Source: Caballeronia catudaia (GTDB lineage Bacteria > Pseudomonadota > Gammaproteobacteria > Burkholderiales > Burkholderiaceae). From it: DNA of 56,479 nt. The position numbers were made by a program, and so were the translations under genes. The stretch covers positions 1 through 56,479 of the forward strand of contig NZ_FCOF02000043.1 in assembly GCF_001544755.2 (NCBI RefSeq), read 5' to 3'. Positions 44,645 to 54,447 of the stretch are shown here, one piece after another. Each line of letters opens with the position of its first letter. The stretch's first letter is position 1. A model generated the notes under the pieces. The model was not told the origin of the DNA, did no database searches, and was given only the letters and a program-made list of their open reading frames with translations.

Positions 44645-45601
44645 ATGCGTCGAATCTGGCTGCCGCTTTTCGTGACCGTCCTGCTTGCCGCGTGTGGAAC
44701 CGCGCCGCAGCAGACTGCGCGCAAGCCTGCCGCCAGCACGAACGCCGACCGTACCTATAAACCGCCGCCGGGCTTTCCGACTTTCGTCGATCACAGCGTC
44801 GGGCGCGAGGAAATTTCCATTCAGGCGATGTCGCTCGTCGGCGTGCCGTACCGCTGGGGCGGCAACACGCCCGACGCGGGTTTCGATTGCAGCGGGCTCG
44901 TGCGCTACGTCGTCGATCGCGCGGCGTCGGTCAATCTGCCGCGCACGACAGCGGAGATGAGTTCGCGCGGCGATTCGGTCGAGCCCGATGAAATCGCGCC
45001 CGGCGATCTGATCTTCTTCAACACGACCGGGCGGCCACATTCGCACGTGGGGATTTACGTCGGCAAATTGCGCTTCGTGAATGCGCCGTCGACGGGCGGC
45101 ACCGTGCGGCTCGACTATCTGACGAATCCGTACTGGGCGAAGCGTTTCGATGGCATTCGGCGCGTCGCGCCGCCGAAAGCCGCGCCGACGCCTTTCGATG
45201 CGCCGACTTATCTCGCAGCGGCCGCACCCGGGCCCGCACCCGTGCAAGCGCCGCCCGCAGCAGCATCGGCCTACGCGCGTCAGGCGACGCCGCCAACGAA
45301 TGTCGACGCCTTCGAGCCGCCACCCCCGGCGCTCTCCGCGGCGCAACGGCAATCGCAAGCCGCCAGCGCGACGGCGCCATCCGTCGCGCCCGATCCGATT
45401 CAGGCCGCCGCCGACGCGTTCGAACCGCCGCCTCCGACCTCGCGCGCGGCGCGCCAGCAAGCGCGCGCGGCACAGGCCGTCACCGACGATTCCGCCGAAC
45501 CGCCCGTGCGCGTGATGCGCGCTTCCACCGGTTCGCTGGCCGCGCCCCGCCCCGCGCAAAACGACGATCCCATCGCCCGCTTCGCGACCGGCACGAACTG
45601 A
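44645..45601 (+). CDS. NlpC/P60 peptidase lipoprotein with a Pro-rich tail
   Basis: The 318-residue precursor has a lipoprotein signal with lipobox LLAAC (Cys17). The C40 peptidase domain (about 55-175) shows RWGGNTPDAGFDCSGLVRY (catalytic Cys, about 75-93), HSHVGIYVG (catalytic His) and FDGIRR at its end. It probably cleaves peptidoglycan stem peptides between D-Glu and diaminopimelate. The last ~140 residues are Pro/Ala-rich and disordered, with a duplicated block VDAFEPPPP / ADAFEPPPP about 40 residues apart. It would be anchored at the cell envelope. Single gene. Confidence 0.9.
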   Translation: MRRIWLPLFVTVLLAACGTAPQQTARKPAASTNADRTYKPPPGFPTFVDHSVGREEISIQAMSLVGVPYRWGGNTPDAGFDCSGLVRYVVDRAASVNLPRTTAEMSSRGDSVEPDEIAPGDLIFFNTTGRPHSHVGIYVGKLRFVNAPSTGGTVRLDYLTNPYWAKRFDGIRRVAPPKAAPTPFDAPTYLAAAAPGPAPVQAPPAAASAYARQATPPTNVDAFEPPPPALSAAQRQSQAASATAPSVAPDPIQAAADAFEPPPPTSRAARQQARAAQAVTDDSAEPPVRVMRASTGSLAAPRPAQNDDPIARFATGTN

Positions 45602-45656
45602 CGCGCGCAGCGCGTCTCTGCTATCGTGTTCCGATCATTCGTCGACGGAGCGAAAC

Positions 45657-46463
45657 ATGGACTTGGGACTCGCGGGCAAGGTCGTCCTGATCACGGGCGG
45701 CAGCAAGGGAATCGGATTTGCCTGCGCGAAAGCGTTCGCGAGCGAGGGCGCGAAAGTCGCAATCGTCTCGCGCGACGCCGCCAATCTCGCCCGCGCCCGC
45801 GAACAACTGGCCAGCGACGGTTATCACGTGCATCTCGCGCGCGCCGATCTGCATGAGGCGCACAGCGCCGAGGACGTCGTCGAGGAAGCGAGCGCCGCGC
45901 TTGGCCCCATCGACATTCTCATCAACAGTGCCGGTGCCGCGCGCCGCTACGATCCCGATACGCTCGACGCCGCCGCGTACAAGGCGGCCATGGACGCGAA
46001 ATACTTTTCCTACGTGTATCCGCAGCAGGTCGTGTTGAAGCGCATGGCCGAGCGCCTGCGCAACGATCCGGGCGCGGCGCCGGGCGCCATCGTCAATATC
46101 GTCGGGATGGGCGGGAAGATTGCGACGGACATCCATATCGCGGGCGGCGCGGCAAACGCGGCGCTGATGCTCAACACCGTCGGCCTCGCGCATCATTACG
46201 CGAAGCTCGGCATTCGCATCAACGCGATCAATCCGGGCGCGACGCTCACGGAGCGCGTCGAGGAGGCATTGGAACTGGAAGCGAAGCGGCAAGGCGTCAC
46301 GCGCGAGCAGGTGCTCGCCGAGAGCCAGGCGAAAGTGCCGCTCGGACGTTACGCGAAACCCGAGGAAATCGCCGACGTGGCGCTCTTTCTGGCGAGCCGC
46401 CGCGCGAGTTACGTATCGGGCGCGATCATTCCGATGGACGGCGTGTCGTCGCCCATCATCTGA
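45657..46463 (+). CDS. SDR-fold protein lacking the usual catalytic Tyr and Lys
   Basis: This 268-residue protein has a normal SDR cofactor site (TGGSKGIGFACAKAF, about 12-26) and NSAGAARR near 89. Where classical SDRs have Ser ... Tyr-x3-Lys, it reads VGMGGKIATDIHIAGGAANAAL, with Gly and Asn in place of Tyr and Lys. The rest (RINAINPGATLTERV, PEEIADVALFLAS) is typical. It probably binds NAD(P), but may use another mechanism or not be an oxidoreductase. It converges with the Pit gene; a 20-bp palindrome lies in the gap. Confidence 0.85.
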   Translation: MDLGLAGKVVLITGGSKGIGFACAKAFASEGAKVAIVSRDAANLARAREQLASDGYHVHLARADLHEAHSAEDVVEEASAALGPIDILINSAGAARRYDPDTLDAAAYKAAMDAKYFSYVYPQQVVLKRMAERLRNDPGAAPGAIVNIVGMGGKIATDIHIAGGAANAALMLNTVGLAHHYAKLGIRINAINPGATLTERVEEALELEAKRQGVTREQVLAESQAKVPLGRYAKPEEIADVALFLASRRASYVSGAIIPMDGVSSPII

Positions 46464-46483
46464 CACGCGCCCGCGGGCGCGTG
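46464..46483. terminator. 20-bp perfect palindrome between converging genes
   Basis: CACGCGCCCGCGGGCGCGTG is a perfect inverted repeat one base after the SDR stop codon. The Pit stop lies 8 bases beyond it on the other strand. There is no T-run, so it is at best a Rho-assisted or mRNA-protecting hairpin. Confidence 0.4.
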
Positions 46484-46490
46484 GTGCGGC

Positions 46491-47501
46491 TCAGAGGAAG
46501 CGGTGGCCGACCCACCAGCCCGCGGCGGCGAGCGCGGCCGATGCCGGGATCGTCAGAATCCACGCCCACACGATATTGCCCGCGACACCCCAGCGCACCG
46601 CGCTGAACTTCTGCGTCGCGCCCACGCCGACGATCGCGCCGGTGATCGTGTGCGTCGTGGAAACCGGAATGCCGAGGAACGACGCGAGGAAAAGCGTGAT
46701 CGCCCCGCCCGTCTCCGCGCAAAAACCGCCGACTGGCTTCAGCTTCGTGATCTTCTGGCCCATCGTGCGCACGATGCGCCAGCCGCCGAAGAGCGTGCCG
46801 AGACCCATCGACAGATAGCATAGACCGATGACCCAGACAGGCGGCGCGTCGGCGGTGGCGGACGCATAGCCTGTCGCGATCAGCAGCATCCAGATGATGC
46901 CGATGGTCTTCTGCGCGTCGTTGCCGCCGTGGCCGAGCGAATAGAGCCCCGCCGAAACGAGCTGCATGCGGCGAAAACGGCGGTCGACCTTCGACGGCGG
47001 CGTGCGGAAATACAGCCACGACACGAGCAGCATGAAGAACGAGCCAAGCACGAAGCCCAGCACCGGCGAGATGAAGATGAACGCGACGGTCTTCAGCAGG
47101 CCGTCCCAGTTGAGCGAAGCCCAGCCCGATTTGGCGAGCGCCGCGCCGACGAGACCGCCGATCAGCGCGTGCGACGAACTCGACGGAATGCCGTAGATCC
47201 AGGTCACGATATTCCAGCCGATCGCGCCGACGAGCGCGCCAAAAATCACGTAGTGGTCGACGATTTCGGGATCGATCGTGCCCTTGCCGACGGTGGCCGC
47301 GACCTTCAGGTGAAAGACGAAATACGCGATGACGTTGAACGCGGCGGCAAACGCGACCGCCTGCTGCGGCTTGAGCACGCCCGTCGAGACGACCGTGGCG
47401 ATGGAATTGGCGGCGTCGTGAAAGCCGTTCATGAAGTCGAACGCGAGTGCGACTATGACGAGCAAGGCGACTGCCCAGATGGCGAGTTGAATCGAATGCA
47501 T
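46491..47501 (-). CDS. pit: Inorganic phosphate transporter, Pit family
   Basis: The 336-residue inner-membrane protein has about ten hydrophobic helices. The two Pit signatures are FDFMNGFHDAANSIATVVST (about 25-44) and ALFLASFLGIPVSTTHTITGA (near 270; GGNDAQKTIG lies near 210). It takes up phosphate, probably as a metal-phosphate complex with protons. It lies 96 bases after the DUF47 gene and is probably cotranscribed with it; such DUF47-pit pairs are common. Confidence 0.92.
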   Translation of the reverse strand: MHSIQLAIWAVALLVIVALAFDFMNGFHDAANSIATVVSTGVLKPQQAVAFAAAFNVIAYFVFHLKVAATVGKGTIDPEIVDHYVIFGALVGAIGWNIVTWIYGIPSSSSHALIGGLVGAALAKSGWASLNWDGLLKTVAFIFISPVLGFVLGSFFMLLVSWLYFRTPPSKVDRRFRRMQLVSAGLYSLGHGGNDAQKTIGIIWMLLIATGYASATADAPPVWVIGLCYLSMGLGTLFGGWRIVRTMGQKITKLKPVGGFCAETGGAITLFLASFLGIPVSTTHTITGAIVGVGATQKFSAVRWGVAGNIVWAWILTIPASAALAAAGWWVGHRFL

Positions 47502-47597
47502 CAGTTGGTGTTTTTTGTGCCGGCGCGCGCAGACCGCGCGGGTTGTCTGTCGTCGTTACCCGCGTCGCGTCGTGCGTCGCGGGCTCGGGCGGCATGA

Positions 47598-48224
47598 TCA
47601 GGCGTTTTCCAGCACGATGCCTTCGATGATGTTCGCGACGTCCTCGCACTTGTCGGTGATCATCTCGAGCAGCTCGTAGATGGCCTTCAGCTTGATGAGC
47701 GTCTTCACGTCGTCTTCCTCGCGGAAGAGCTTCGACATGGCCGAGCGCAGCACGCGGTCCGCATCCGACTCCAGGCGGTCGATTTCCTCGCAGATCTTCA
47801 GGATTTCGCTCGCGCGCTTCATGTCCGCCAGCAATTCCACGGCCTGCTGCACGCGCGTGACCGTGCCCGTGCAGATATGCGCAAGCTGACTCGCCTCCGA
47901 CGTCACCGCGCGCACGTCATACAGCGAAATGGCGGTCGCGACGTCCTCCATCAGATCGAGGGTGTCGTCCATCGTGGTGATGAGCTTGTGGATTTCGTCG
48001 CGGTCGAGCGGCGTGATGAAGGTCTTGTGCAGCAGGTCGATGGTCTCGTGCGTGAGCTTGTCGGCGCGCTTTTCGTTCGCCTGCACGTTCTGCTTGTGTA
48101 TCTCTGCGTCGTCTAGATTATCGATCAGCAGTTCGAGTTCGCGGCTGGCATCGACCATGCACTTTGCGTGCTCGTTGAAGATCTCGAAGAATTTGCCCTC
48201 AGTGGGCATGAAACGACCGAACAT
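47598..48224 (-). CDS. DUF47 (PhoU-like) phosphate-transport regulator
   Basis: The 208-residue, mostly helical soluble protein has the DUF47 pattern: FFEIFNEHAKCMVDASRELE, an RADKLTHETIDLLHKTFITPLDRDEIHKL stretch (about 50-79), DDTLDLMEDVATAISLYDV and a C-terminal LEMITDKCEDVANIIEGIVLENA. DUF47 proteins resemble PhoU and regulate the neighbouring Pit transporter. Two ATGTC direct repeats with 11-bp period lie upstream (48257-48272). Confidence 0.92.
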   Translation of the reverse strand: MFGRFMPTEGKFFEIFNEHAKCMVDASRELELLIDNLDDAEIHKQNVQANEKRADKLTHETIDLLHKTFITPLDRDEIHKLITTMDDTLDLMEDVATAISLYDVRAVTSEASQLAHICTGTVTRVQQAVELLADMKRASEILKICEEIDRLESDADRVLRSAMSKLFREEDDVKTLIKLKAIYELLEMITDKCEDVANIIEGIVLENA

Positions 48225-48364
48225 GAAAATCCCGGTAAATGGGTCAATCTGAGATGGACATCAAACCGACATATTGTACCCGCGCGCACCCGGAGGCGCA
48301 CCGCGCGTGAACGACGCGCGGCGGCGGATGTCGCGAAGAATTGACAGTCGATGCGCCAAGAGGC

Positions 48365-49753
48365 CTATTCGCCGCCGTAGAAGTTCTGCGCGCCGGCGAA
48401 GTTATCGAATTTCGTGTACTGGCCGTGGAAGGTCAGACGCACCGGGCCGATCGGACCGTTACGCTGCTTGCCGATGATGATTTCGGCGGTGCCCTTGTCG
48501 GGACTGTCGGGGTTGTAGACTTCGTCGCGATAGATGAAGAGGATCACGTCCGCGTCCTGCTCGATGGCGCCCGATTCGCGCAGATCCGACATGATCGGCC
48601 GCTTGTTCGGCCGCTGCTCGAGGCCGCGGTTCAACTGCGACAGCGCGATCACGGGCACGTCGAGTTCCTTCGCGAGGCTCTTGAGCGAACGGGAGATTTC
48701 GGAGATTTCAGTCGCGCGGTTTTCGCCGCCCCCCGAACCCGACATCAACTGAAGATAGTCGACGATGATGAGGCCGAGCTTGCCGCATTGCCGCGACAGG
48801 CGCCGCGCGCGCGAGCGCAATTCCATCGGATTGAGGCCGCCGGTTTCGTCGATGAAAAGCTGCGCCTCGCTCATTTTCTGCACGGCGTGCGTGAGCTTCG
48901 GCCAGTCTTCGTCCGTGAGGCGGCCCGTGCGCATGCGGTGCTGATCGAGCCGGCCGACGGACCCGAGCATACGCATCGTCAGTTGCGTGCCAGGCATTTC
49001 CATCGAAAACACCGCGACCGGCAAACCGTACTCCACCGCGACGTATTCGCCGATGTTCATCGAAAAAGCCGTCTTACCCATCGACGGACGGCCCGCGACA
49101 ATGATCAGTTCGCCGCCGTGCATGCCCGAGGTCATGCGGTCCAGGTCGACGAAGCCGGTCGGCGTGCCGGTCACATCGCTCGGATTGGCCGTGTGATACA
49201 GCGTATCGATGCGTTCGACAACCTGCGTGAGCAGCGGCCCGATTTCGAGGAAGCCCTGCGTGCCGCGCGCGCCGTCTTCGGCAATCGAGAACACGCGCGC
49301 TTCGGCTTCGTCGAGAATCTGGCGGACTTCCTTGCCTTGCGGATTGAAGGCATCGGCGGAAATTTCATCGGCGACGGAGACGAGACGGCGCAGCACCGCG
49401 CGATCGCGCACGATCTCGGCATAGCGGCGGATATTGGCCGCGCTCGGCGTGTTTTGCGCGAGCGCGTTCAGATACGCGAGTCCGCCCACTTCCTCGGCCT
49501 TGCCGGCCATCGTGAGCGCTTCGTAGACGGTGATGACGTCAGCCGGGCGTGTCGCCGCGATCAGCTTGCCGACATGCTCGTAAATGATGCGATGGTCGTA
49601 GCGATAGAAATCGCTCTGATGCATGACGTCGGCGATACGGTCCCATGCGGCATTGTCCAGCAGCAGGCCGCCGATCACGGATTGCTCGGCTTCGATCGAA
49701 TGCGGCGGGACCTTCAGCGCGTCGAGTTGCGGGTCTTTGGACGGAGCGTTCAT
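48365..49753 (-). CDS. dnaB: Replicative DNA helicase DnaB
   Basis: This 462-residue protein has the N-terminal domain that binds DnaG (about 15-130; PPHSIEAEQSVIGGLLLD), a linker, and the RecA-like motor with Walker A AGRPSMGKTAFSMN (about 207-220), Walker B LIIVDYLQLM and the C-terminal RNGPIGPVRLTFHGQYTKFDNF. It unwinds DNA ahead of the replication fork as a hexamer. It lies downstream of the rpsF-priB-rpsR-rplI operon on the same strand but behind a strong terminator, so it should have its own promoter. Confidence 0.97.
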   Translation of the reverse strand: MNAPSKDPQLDALKVPPHSIEAEQSVIGGLLLDNAAWDRIADVMHQSDFYRYDHRIIYEHVGKLIAATRPADVITVYEALTMAGKAEEVGGLAYLNALAQNTPSAANIRRYAEIVRDRAVLRRLVSVADEISADAFNPQGKEVRQILDEAEARVFSIAEDGARGTQGFLEIGPLLTQVVERIDTLYHTANPSDVTGTPTGFVDLDRMTSGMHGGELIIVAGRPSMGKTAFSMNIGEYVAVEYGLPVAVFSMEMPGTQLTMRMLGSVGRLDQHRMRTGRLTDEDWPKLTHAVQKMSEAQLFIDETGGLNPMELRSRARRLSRQCGKLGLIIVDYLQLMSGSGGGENRATEISEISRSLKSLAKELDVPVIALSQLNRGLEQRPNKRPIMSDLRESGAIEQDADVILFIYRDEVYNPDSPDKGTAEIIIGKQRNGPIGPVRLTFHGQYTKFDNFAGAQNFYGGE

Positions 49754-49807
49754 GGGGTGGGATTATCGACCAAATAAGACAGTCGTTGCTATATTCAGAC
49801 AAACAAA

Positions 49808-49838
49808 AAAGGCAGGAACCGTATCGGTTCCTGCCTTT
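49808..49838. terminator. Terminator between rplI and dnaB
   Basis: A 14-bp perfect stem (49808-49821 and 49825-49838) with a TAT loop. On the minus strand CTTTTTTG follows, ending the ribosomal operon. It lies 38 bases past the rplI stop. Confidence 0.93.
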
Positions 49839-49875
49839 GTTTCCTGCTCGCGAGGCGCGGAGCCTCGCGTCTAAC

Positions 49876-50331
49876 TTACGCGTGCTCGCCGAGCACCGAC
49901 ACCGTGACGTCGACCAGCACGTCCGTATGCAGCGCCACTTGAACAGAATGGTCGCCGACCATCTTGAGCGGGCCTTCCGGCAGACGCACTTGCGCCTTTT
50001 CCACTTCCGCGAAGCCTTGCTTCTTCAGCGCATCGGCGATGTCCGCGTTCGTGACCGAACCGAACAGACGGCCGTCGACGCCAGCCTTTTGCGAGATCTG
50101 AACCGTGAAACCGCTCAGCTTTTCGCCTTGAGCTTGCGCAGCCGACAGCTTTGCAGCAGCCGTCTTTTCGAGTTCGGCGCGGCGAACTTCGAATTCGGCG
50201 ATTGCGTCCTTGGTCGCGCGGCGAGCCTTCTTGCCGGGGATCAGGAAGTTACGTGCGTAGCCGTCCTTGACCTTGACGATATCGCCGAGGTTGCCCAGGT
50301 TGACGACCTTTTCCAAAAGGATGATTTGCAT
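49876..50331 (-). CDS. rplI: Ribosomal protein bL9
   Basis: The 151-residue protein begins MQIILLEKVVNLGNLGDIVKVKDGYARNFLIP, the bL9 signature, followed by a long connecting helix (about 40-75) and the C-terminal rRNA-binding domain ending VSVLGEHA. It belongs to the large subunit. AAGGAAA precedes the ATG. It is the last gene of rpsF-priB-rpsR-rplI, followed by a strong terminator. Confidence 0.98.
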   Translation of the reverse strand: MQIILLEKVVNLGNLGDIVKVKDGYARNFLIPGKKARRATKDAIAEFEVRRAELEKTAAAKLSAAQAQGEKLSGFTVQISQKAGVDGRLFGSVTNADIADALKKQGFAEVEKAQVRLPEGPLKMVGDHSVQVALHTDVLVDVTVSVLGEHA

Positions 50332-50359
50332 TTTTGGCTTTCCTTAGTGCGTCGTCTGA

Positions 50360-50635
50360 TTAGGCCTTGTGCAGGTCGGTGTACGGCAGGAGCGCGAGGA
50401 AACGCGCGCGCTTGATCGCCGTGTCGAGCTGGCGCTGATAGTGCGCCTTCGTGCCAGTCAGACGAGCCGGCGTGATCTTGCCGTTTTCGCCGATGAAGTC
50501 CTTCAGCGTTTCCGTGTCCTTGTAGTCGATGTGATCGACACCGGCTGCCGTGAAACGGCAGAACTTCTTGCGCTTGAAGAGCGGATTTTGTTGCTGACGA
50601 CGCTTGTCGAATTTCTTACCAGTCGGGCGGGGCAT
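50360..50635 (-). CDS. rpsR: Ribosomal protein bS18
   Basis: The 91-residue protein contains KFCRFTAAGVDHIDYKD and the bS18 core FIGENGKITPARLTGTKAHYQRQL, ending ARFLALLPYTDLHKA. It binds 16S rRNA together with bS6 in the small subunit. AAGGAC lies before the ATG. It is the third gene of the operon, 2 bases after the priB stop. Confidence 0.98.
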   Translation of the reverse strand: MPRPTGKKFDKRRQQQNPLFKRKKFCRFTAAGVDHIDYKDTETLKDFIGENGKITPARLTGTKAHYQRQLDTAIKRARFLALLPYTDLHKA

Positions 50636-50637
50636 GA

Positions 50638-50937
50638 TTAGTCCTTTCCAATGTCCTGCAATTCTGTGATGTGAAACACCAGGGTTCGCGCGTTACGGCT
50701 TTTCTTCGCCAGAAAGCCGGTGAAGCGTGTTTCGACGCCCATCGGACAGCTTTCCAGCCTACCGCTCGCTTCGCCGGCCGCGACCGCCTGCAGGGTCAGT
50801 TCGATCTTTCGGGCGATGCCCGCTTCGACGACTTCCGCTGCGTGTTGCAACGTGCAGCTTGCGATCGGGATGCCGGCGGGCGTGTACCGCACCGGTTCGC
50901 GTTCCACGACGCTTGCTGTCAGTTGCAGCCGGTTCAC
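50638..50937 (-). CDS. priB: Primosomal replication protein PriB
   Basis: The 99-residue protein is a single OB fold: NRLQLTASVVEREPVRYTPAGIPIASCTLQH (about 2-32), IARKIELTLQAVA and a C-terminal TRFTGFLAKKSRNARTLVFHITELQDI. It binds ssDNA and helps restart replication with PriA and DnaT. The start is GTG (50935-50937), and the nearest AGGAA lies about 14 bases upstream, so translation may be weak or coupled to rpsF. It sits in the usual place between rpsF and rpsR. Confidence 0.94.
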   Translation of the reverse strand: MNRLQLTASVVEREPVRYTPAGIPIASCTLQHAAEVVEAGIARKIELTLQAVAAGEASGRLESCPMGVETRFTGFLAKKSRNARTLVFHITELQDIGKD

Positions 50938-50980
50938 TTAAAGTGTTCGTTCCTGGTGGCTTGACAGTTCGAAACTGTCC

Positions 50981-51358
50981 TTAAGCCTGCGCTTCGGACG
51001 GCTGGCTGGCCGCCTTCTTGGCTTCTTCGCGCTGCACTTCCTTCATCATCGGCGACGGGCCGGTTTCGGCCTTCTTCATCTTGACGATGAGGTGACGCAG
51101 AACGGCGTCGTTGAACTTGAACGCGTGCTCGAGCTCTTCGAGCGTAGCCTGATCGCATTCGATGTTCATGCAGACGTAGTGAGCCTTCGCGAGTTTCTCG
51201 ATCATGTAGGCCAGTTGGCGACGGCCCCAGTCCTCGATACGGTGGATCTGGCCACCGTGCGACGTGATCGTGCTCTTGTAGCGCTCGATCATGGCGGGCA
51301 CTTGCTCGCTCTGATCGGGGTGCACGATAAATACGATTTCGTAATGACGCATATTCAC
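50981..51358 (-). CDS. rpsF: Ribosomal protein bS6
   Basis: The 125-residue protein begins MNMRHYEIVFIVHPDQSEQVPAMIERY and contains GGQIHRIEDWGRRQLAYMI and MNIECD, the bS6 fold. The tail after about 100 is Lys/Glu/Ala-rich. It binds 16S rRNA with bS18. AAGGAG lies 8 bases before the ATG. It is the first gene of the operon; a hairpin in its leader resembles the bS6:bS18 target site. Confidence 0.98.
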   Translation of the reverse strand: MNMRHYEIVFIVHPDQSEQVPAMIERYKSTITSHGGQIHRIEDWGRRQLAYMIEKLAKAHYVCMNIECDQATLEELEHAFKFNDAVLRHLIVKMKKAETGPSPMMKEVQREEAKKAASQPSEAQA

Positions 51359-51383
51359 TCCTTGTAGCTACTTGTGGATTAGA

Positions 51384-51410
51384 GCCACCCGGGCGTCGGA
51401 CCGGTGTGGC
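51384..51410 (-). promoter_or_regulatory. Candidate bS6:bS18 autoregulatory leader hairpin
   Basis: In the rpsF leader, read on the minus strand, GCCAC pairs with GTGGC, an A is unpaired, CCGG pairs with CCGG, and the loop TCCGACGC exposes a CCG. Published rpsF leaders in many bacteria carry a hairpin with an exposed CCG that the bS6:bS18 complex binds to repress the operon. The hairpin ends 25 bases before the rpsF start. I rate this as likely but untested. Confidence 0.45.
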
Positions 51411-51512
51411 AAGTGAGAAGCTCGAAACTATATCGCGTTTCGCCTGGGTGGGCAAGGAAAATCGGCGATCTCCGAATGACTTCGGCTGAAAAATCAACCA
51501 ATTAGCAAGCGG

Positions 51513-52466
51513 TCAGCGCCCGTGCGCGTGCTCTCGCAGCGGTTCACCGGGGAGTGTGAGCGGACGGCTCCAGTAGCCGGGCTGCGCGTAGATTTCCTTA
51601 AGATAATCAATGAAGTAGCGCACACGTGCGGGTACATAGCGTTGCTGCGGGTACACCGCGAGGATGTCGTAGTCGGGCAGTTCGAATTCGTCGAGCACGG
51701 TTTCCAGTTCGCCCGCTTCCAGTTGCCGCTGGATTTCCCACGTCGAGCGCCAGCCCAGTCCGAGCCCTTCCGAGGCCCAGCGGTGCAGCAATTCGCCGTC
51801 GTTGCAATCGAGGCTGCCGCTCACGCGCACCGTCACGACCTTGCCGTTGCGCCGAAAATACCAGCCGCGATTCTGGCCGCCCTGGAGATTGAACGCGAGG
51901 CAATTGTGGTTCGGTAAATCTTCGAGCGTTTTCGGGCGGCCGTGCTTCCTGAAATACGCGGGCGTGCCGCATACGACGCGCCGGTTGCCCGCCAGTTTCA
52001 CCGCGACGAAGTTCGGATCGACCGCGCCGCCGATGCGTATCGACAGATCGTAGCCTTCGCGCACGAGATCCACGACGCGGTCGGTCAGGTTGAACGACAT
52101 CTGCAACTCGGGTTTGTCGACGACGAACGCCGGCGCGTGCGGCGCCACGTGCATGCGCCCGAACGCCGCCGGCGCCGACACGATCAGATGCCCGCCCACC
52201 GCGCGCCGGCCCGCCGCGAGTTCGTTCTCCGCCTGATCCCATTCGGACAGCAGATTCTTGCAGCGATCGAGGAACGCCGCGCCCTCTTCGCTGACGACGA
52301 GCCGCCGCGTCGAGCGATACATCAGCTTCACGCCGAGGCGCTTTTCCAGCGCGTCGATGCGCCGTCCGAGGATCACCGGCGACACGCCCTCTTCCAGCGC
52401 CGCCGCCGCGAGACTGCCCGCCTCGGCGACGCGCACGAAGGTCTCGATCTGCTTGAAACGATCCAT
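51513..52466 (-). CDS. LysR-family regulator of the glyoxylate operon
   Basis: The 317-residue protein has an N-terminal wHTH (about 6-64; GSLAAAALEEGVSPVILGRRIDALEKRLG) and a LysR substrate-binding domain (about 93-297). It carries a 30-residue C-terminal extension (QPGYWSRPLTLPGEPLREHAHGR). GGAGA precedes the ATG. It is divergent from gcl, with 165 bases between, and probably controls gcl-hyi-glxR. A TTAA-N5-TTAA site (52551-52563) is a likely LysR box. The inducer is not known. Confidence 0.9.
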   Translation of the reverse strand: MDRFKQIETFVRVAEAGSLAAAALEEGVSPVILGRRIDALEKRLGVKLMYRSTRRLVVSEEGAAFLDRCKNLLSEWDQAENELAAGRRAVGGHLIVSAPAAFGRMHVAPHAPAFVVDKPELQMSFNLTDRVVDLVREGYDLSIRIGGAVDPNFVAVKLAGNRRVVCGTPAYFRKHGRPKTLEDLPNHNCLAFNLQGGQNRGWYFRRNGKVVTVRVSGSLDCNDGELLHRWASEGLGLGWRSTWEIQRQLEAGELETVLDEFELPDYDILAVYPQQRYVPARVRYFIDYLKEIYAQPGYWSRPLTLPGEPLREHAHGR

Positions 52467-52550
52467 CTTCTGTCTCCAATCCGCCCGGCGTCGTCATTCG
52501 AAACTTTTTGTACGGGATAAAGCGACTCCGACTGATCTTATCAAACCTTT

Positions 52551-52563
52551 TTAACACTCTTAA
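52551..52563. promoter_or_regulatory. LysR-type box between the LysR gene and gcl
   Basis: TTAACACTCTTAA has the palindromic TTAA-N5-TTAA form, consistent with the T-N11-A rule for LysR binding sites. It lies in the 165-base divergent gap, 69 bases before the gcl start. Confidence 0.45.
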
Positions 52564-52631
52564 AGTGCAACTGAACCCTGCTTCACATGCAGACAGCGAT
52601 TACGGATAGAGACCCCAGGAAGGAGACAATC

Positions 52632-54407
<1,776 letters not shown>

Positions 54408-54447
54408 AACCCGAGCGATTCCACTGACCGACCATCAGGAAAGAACA

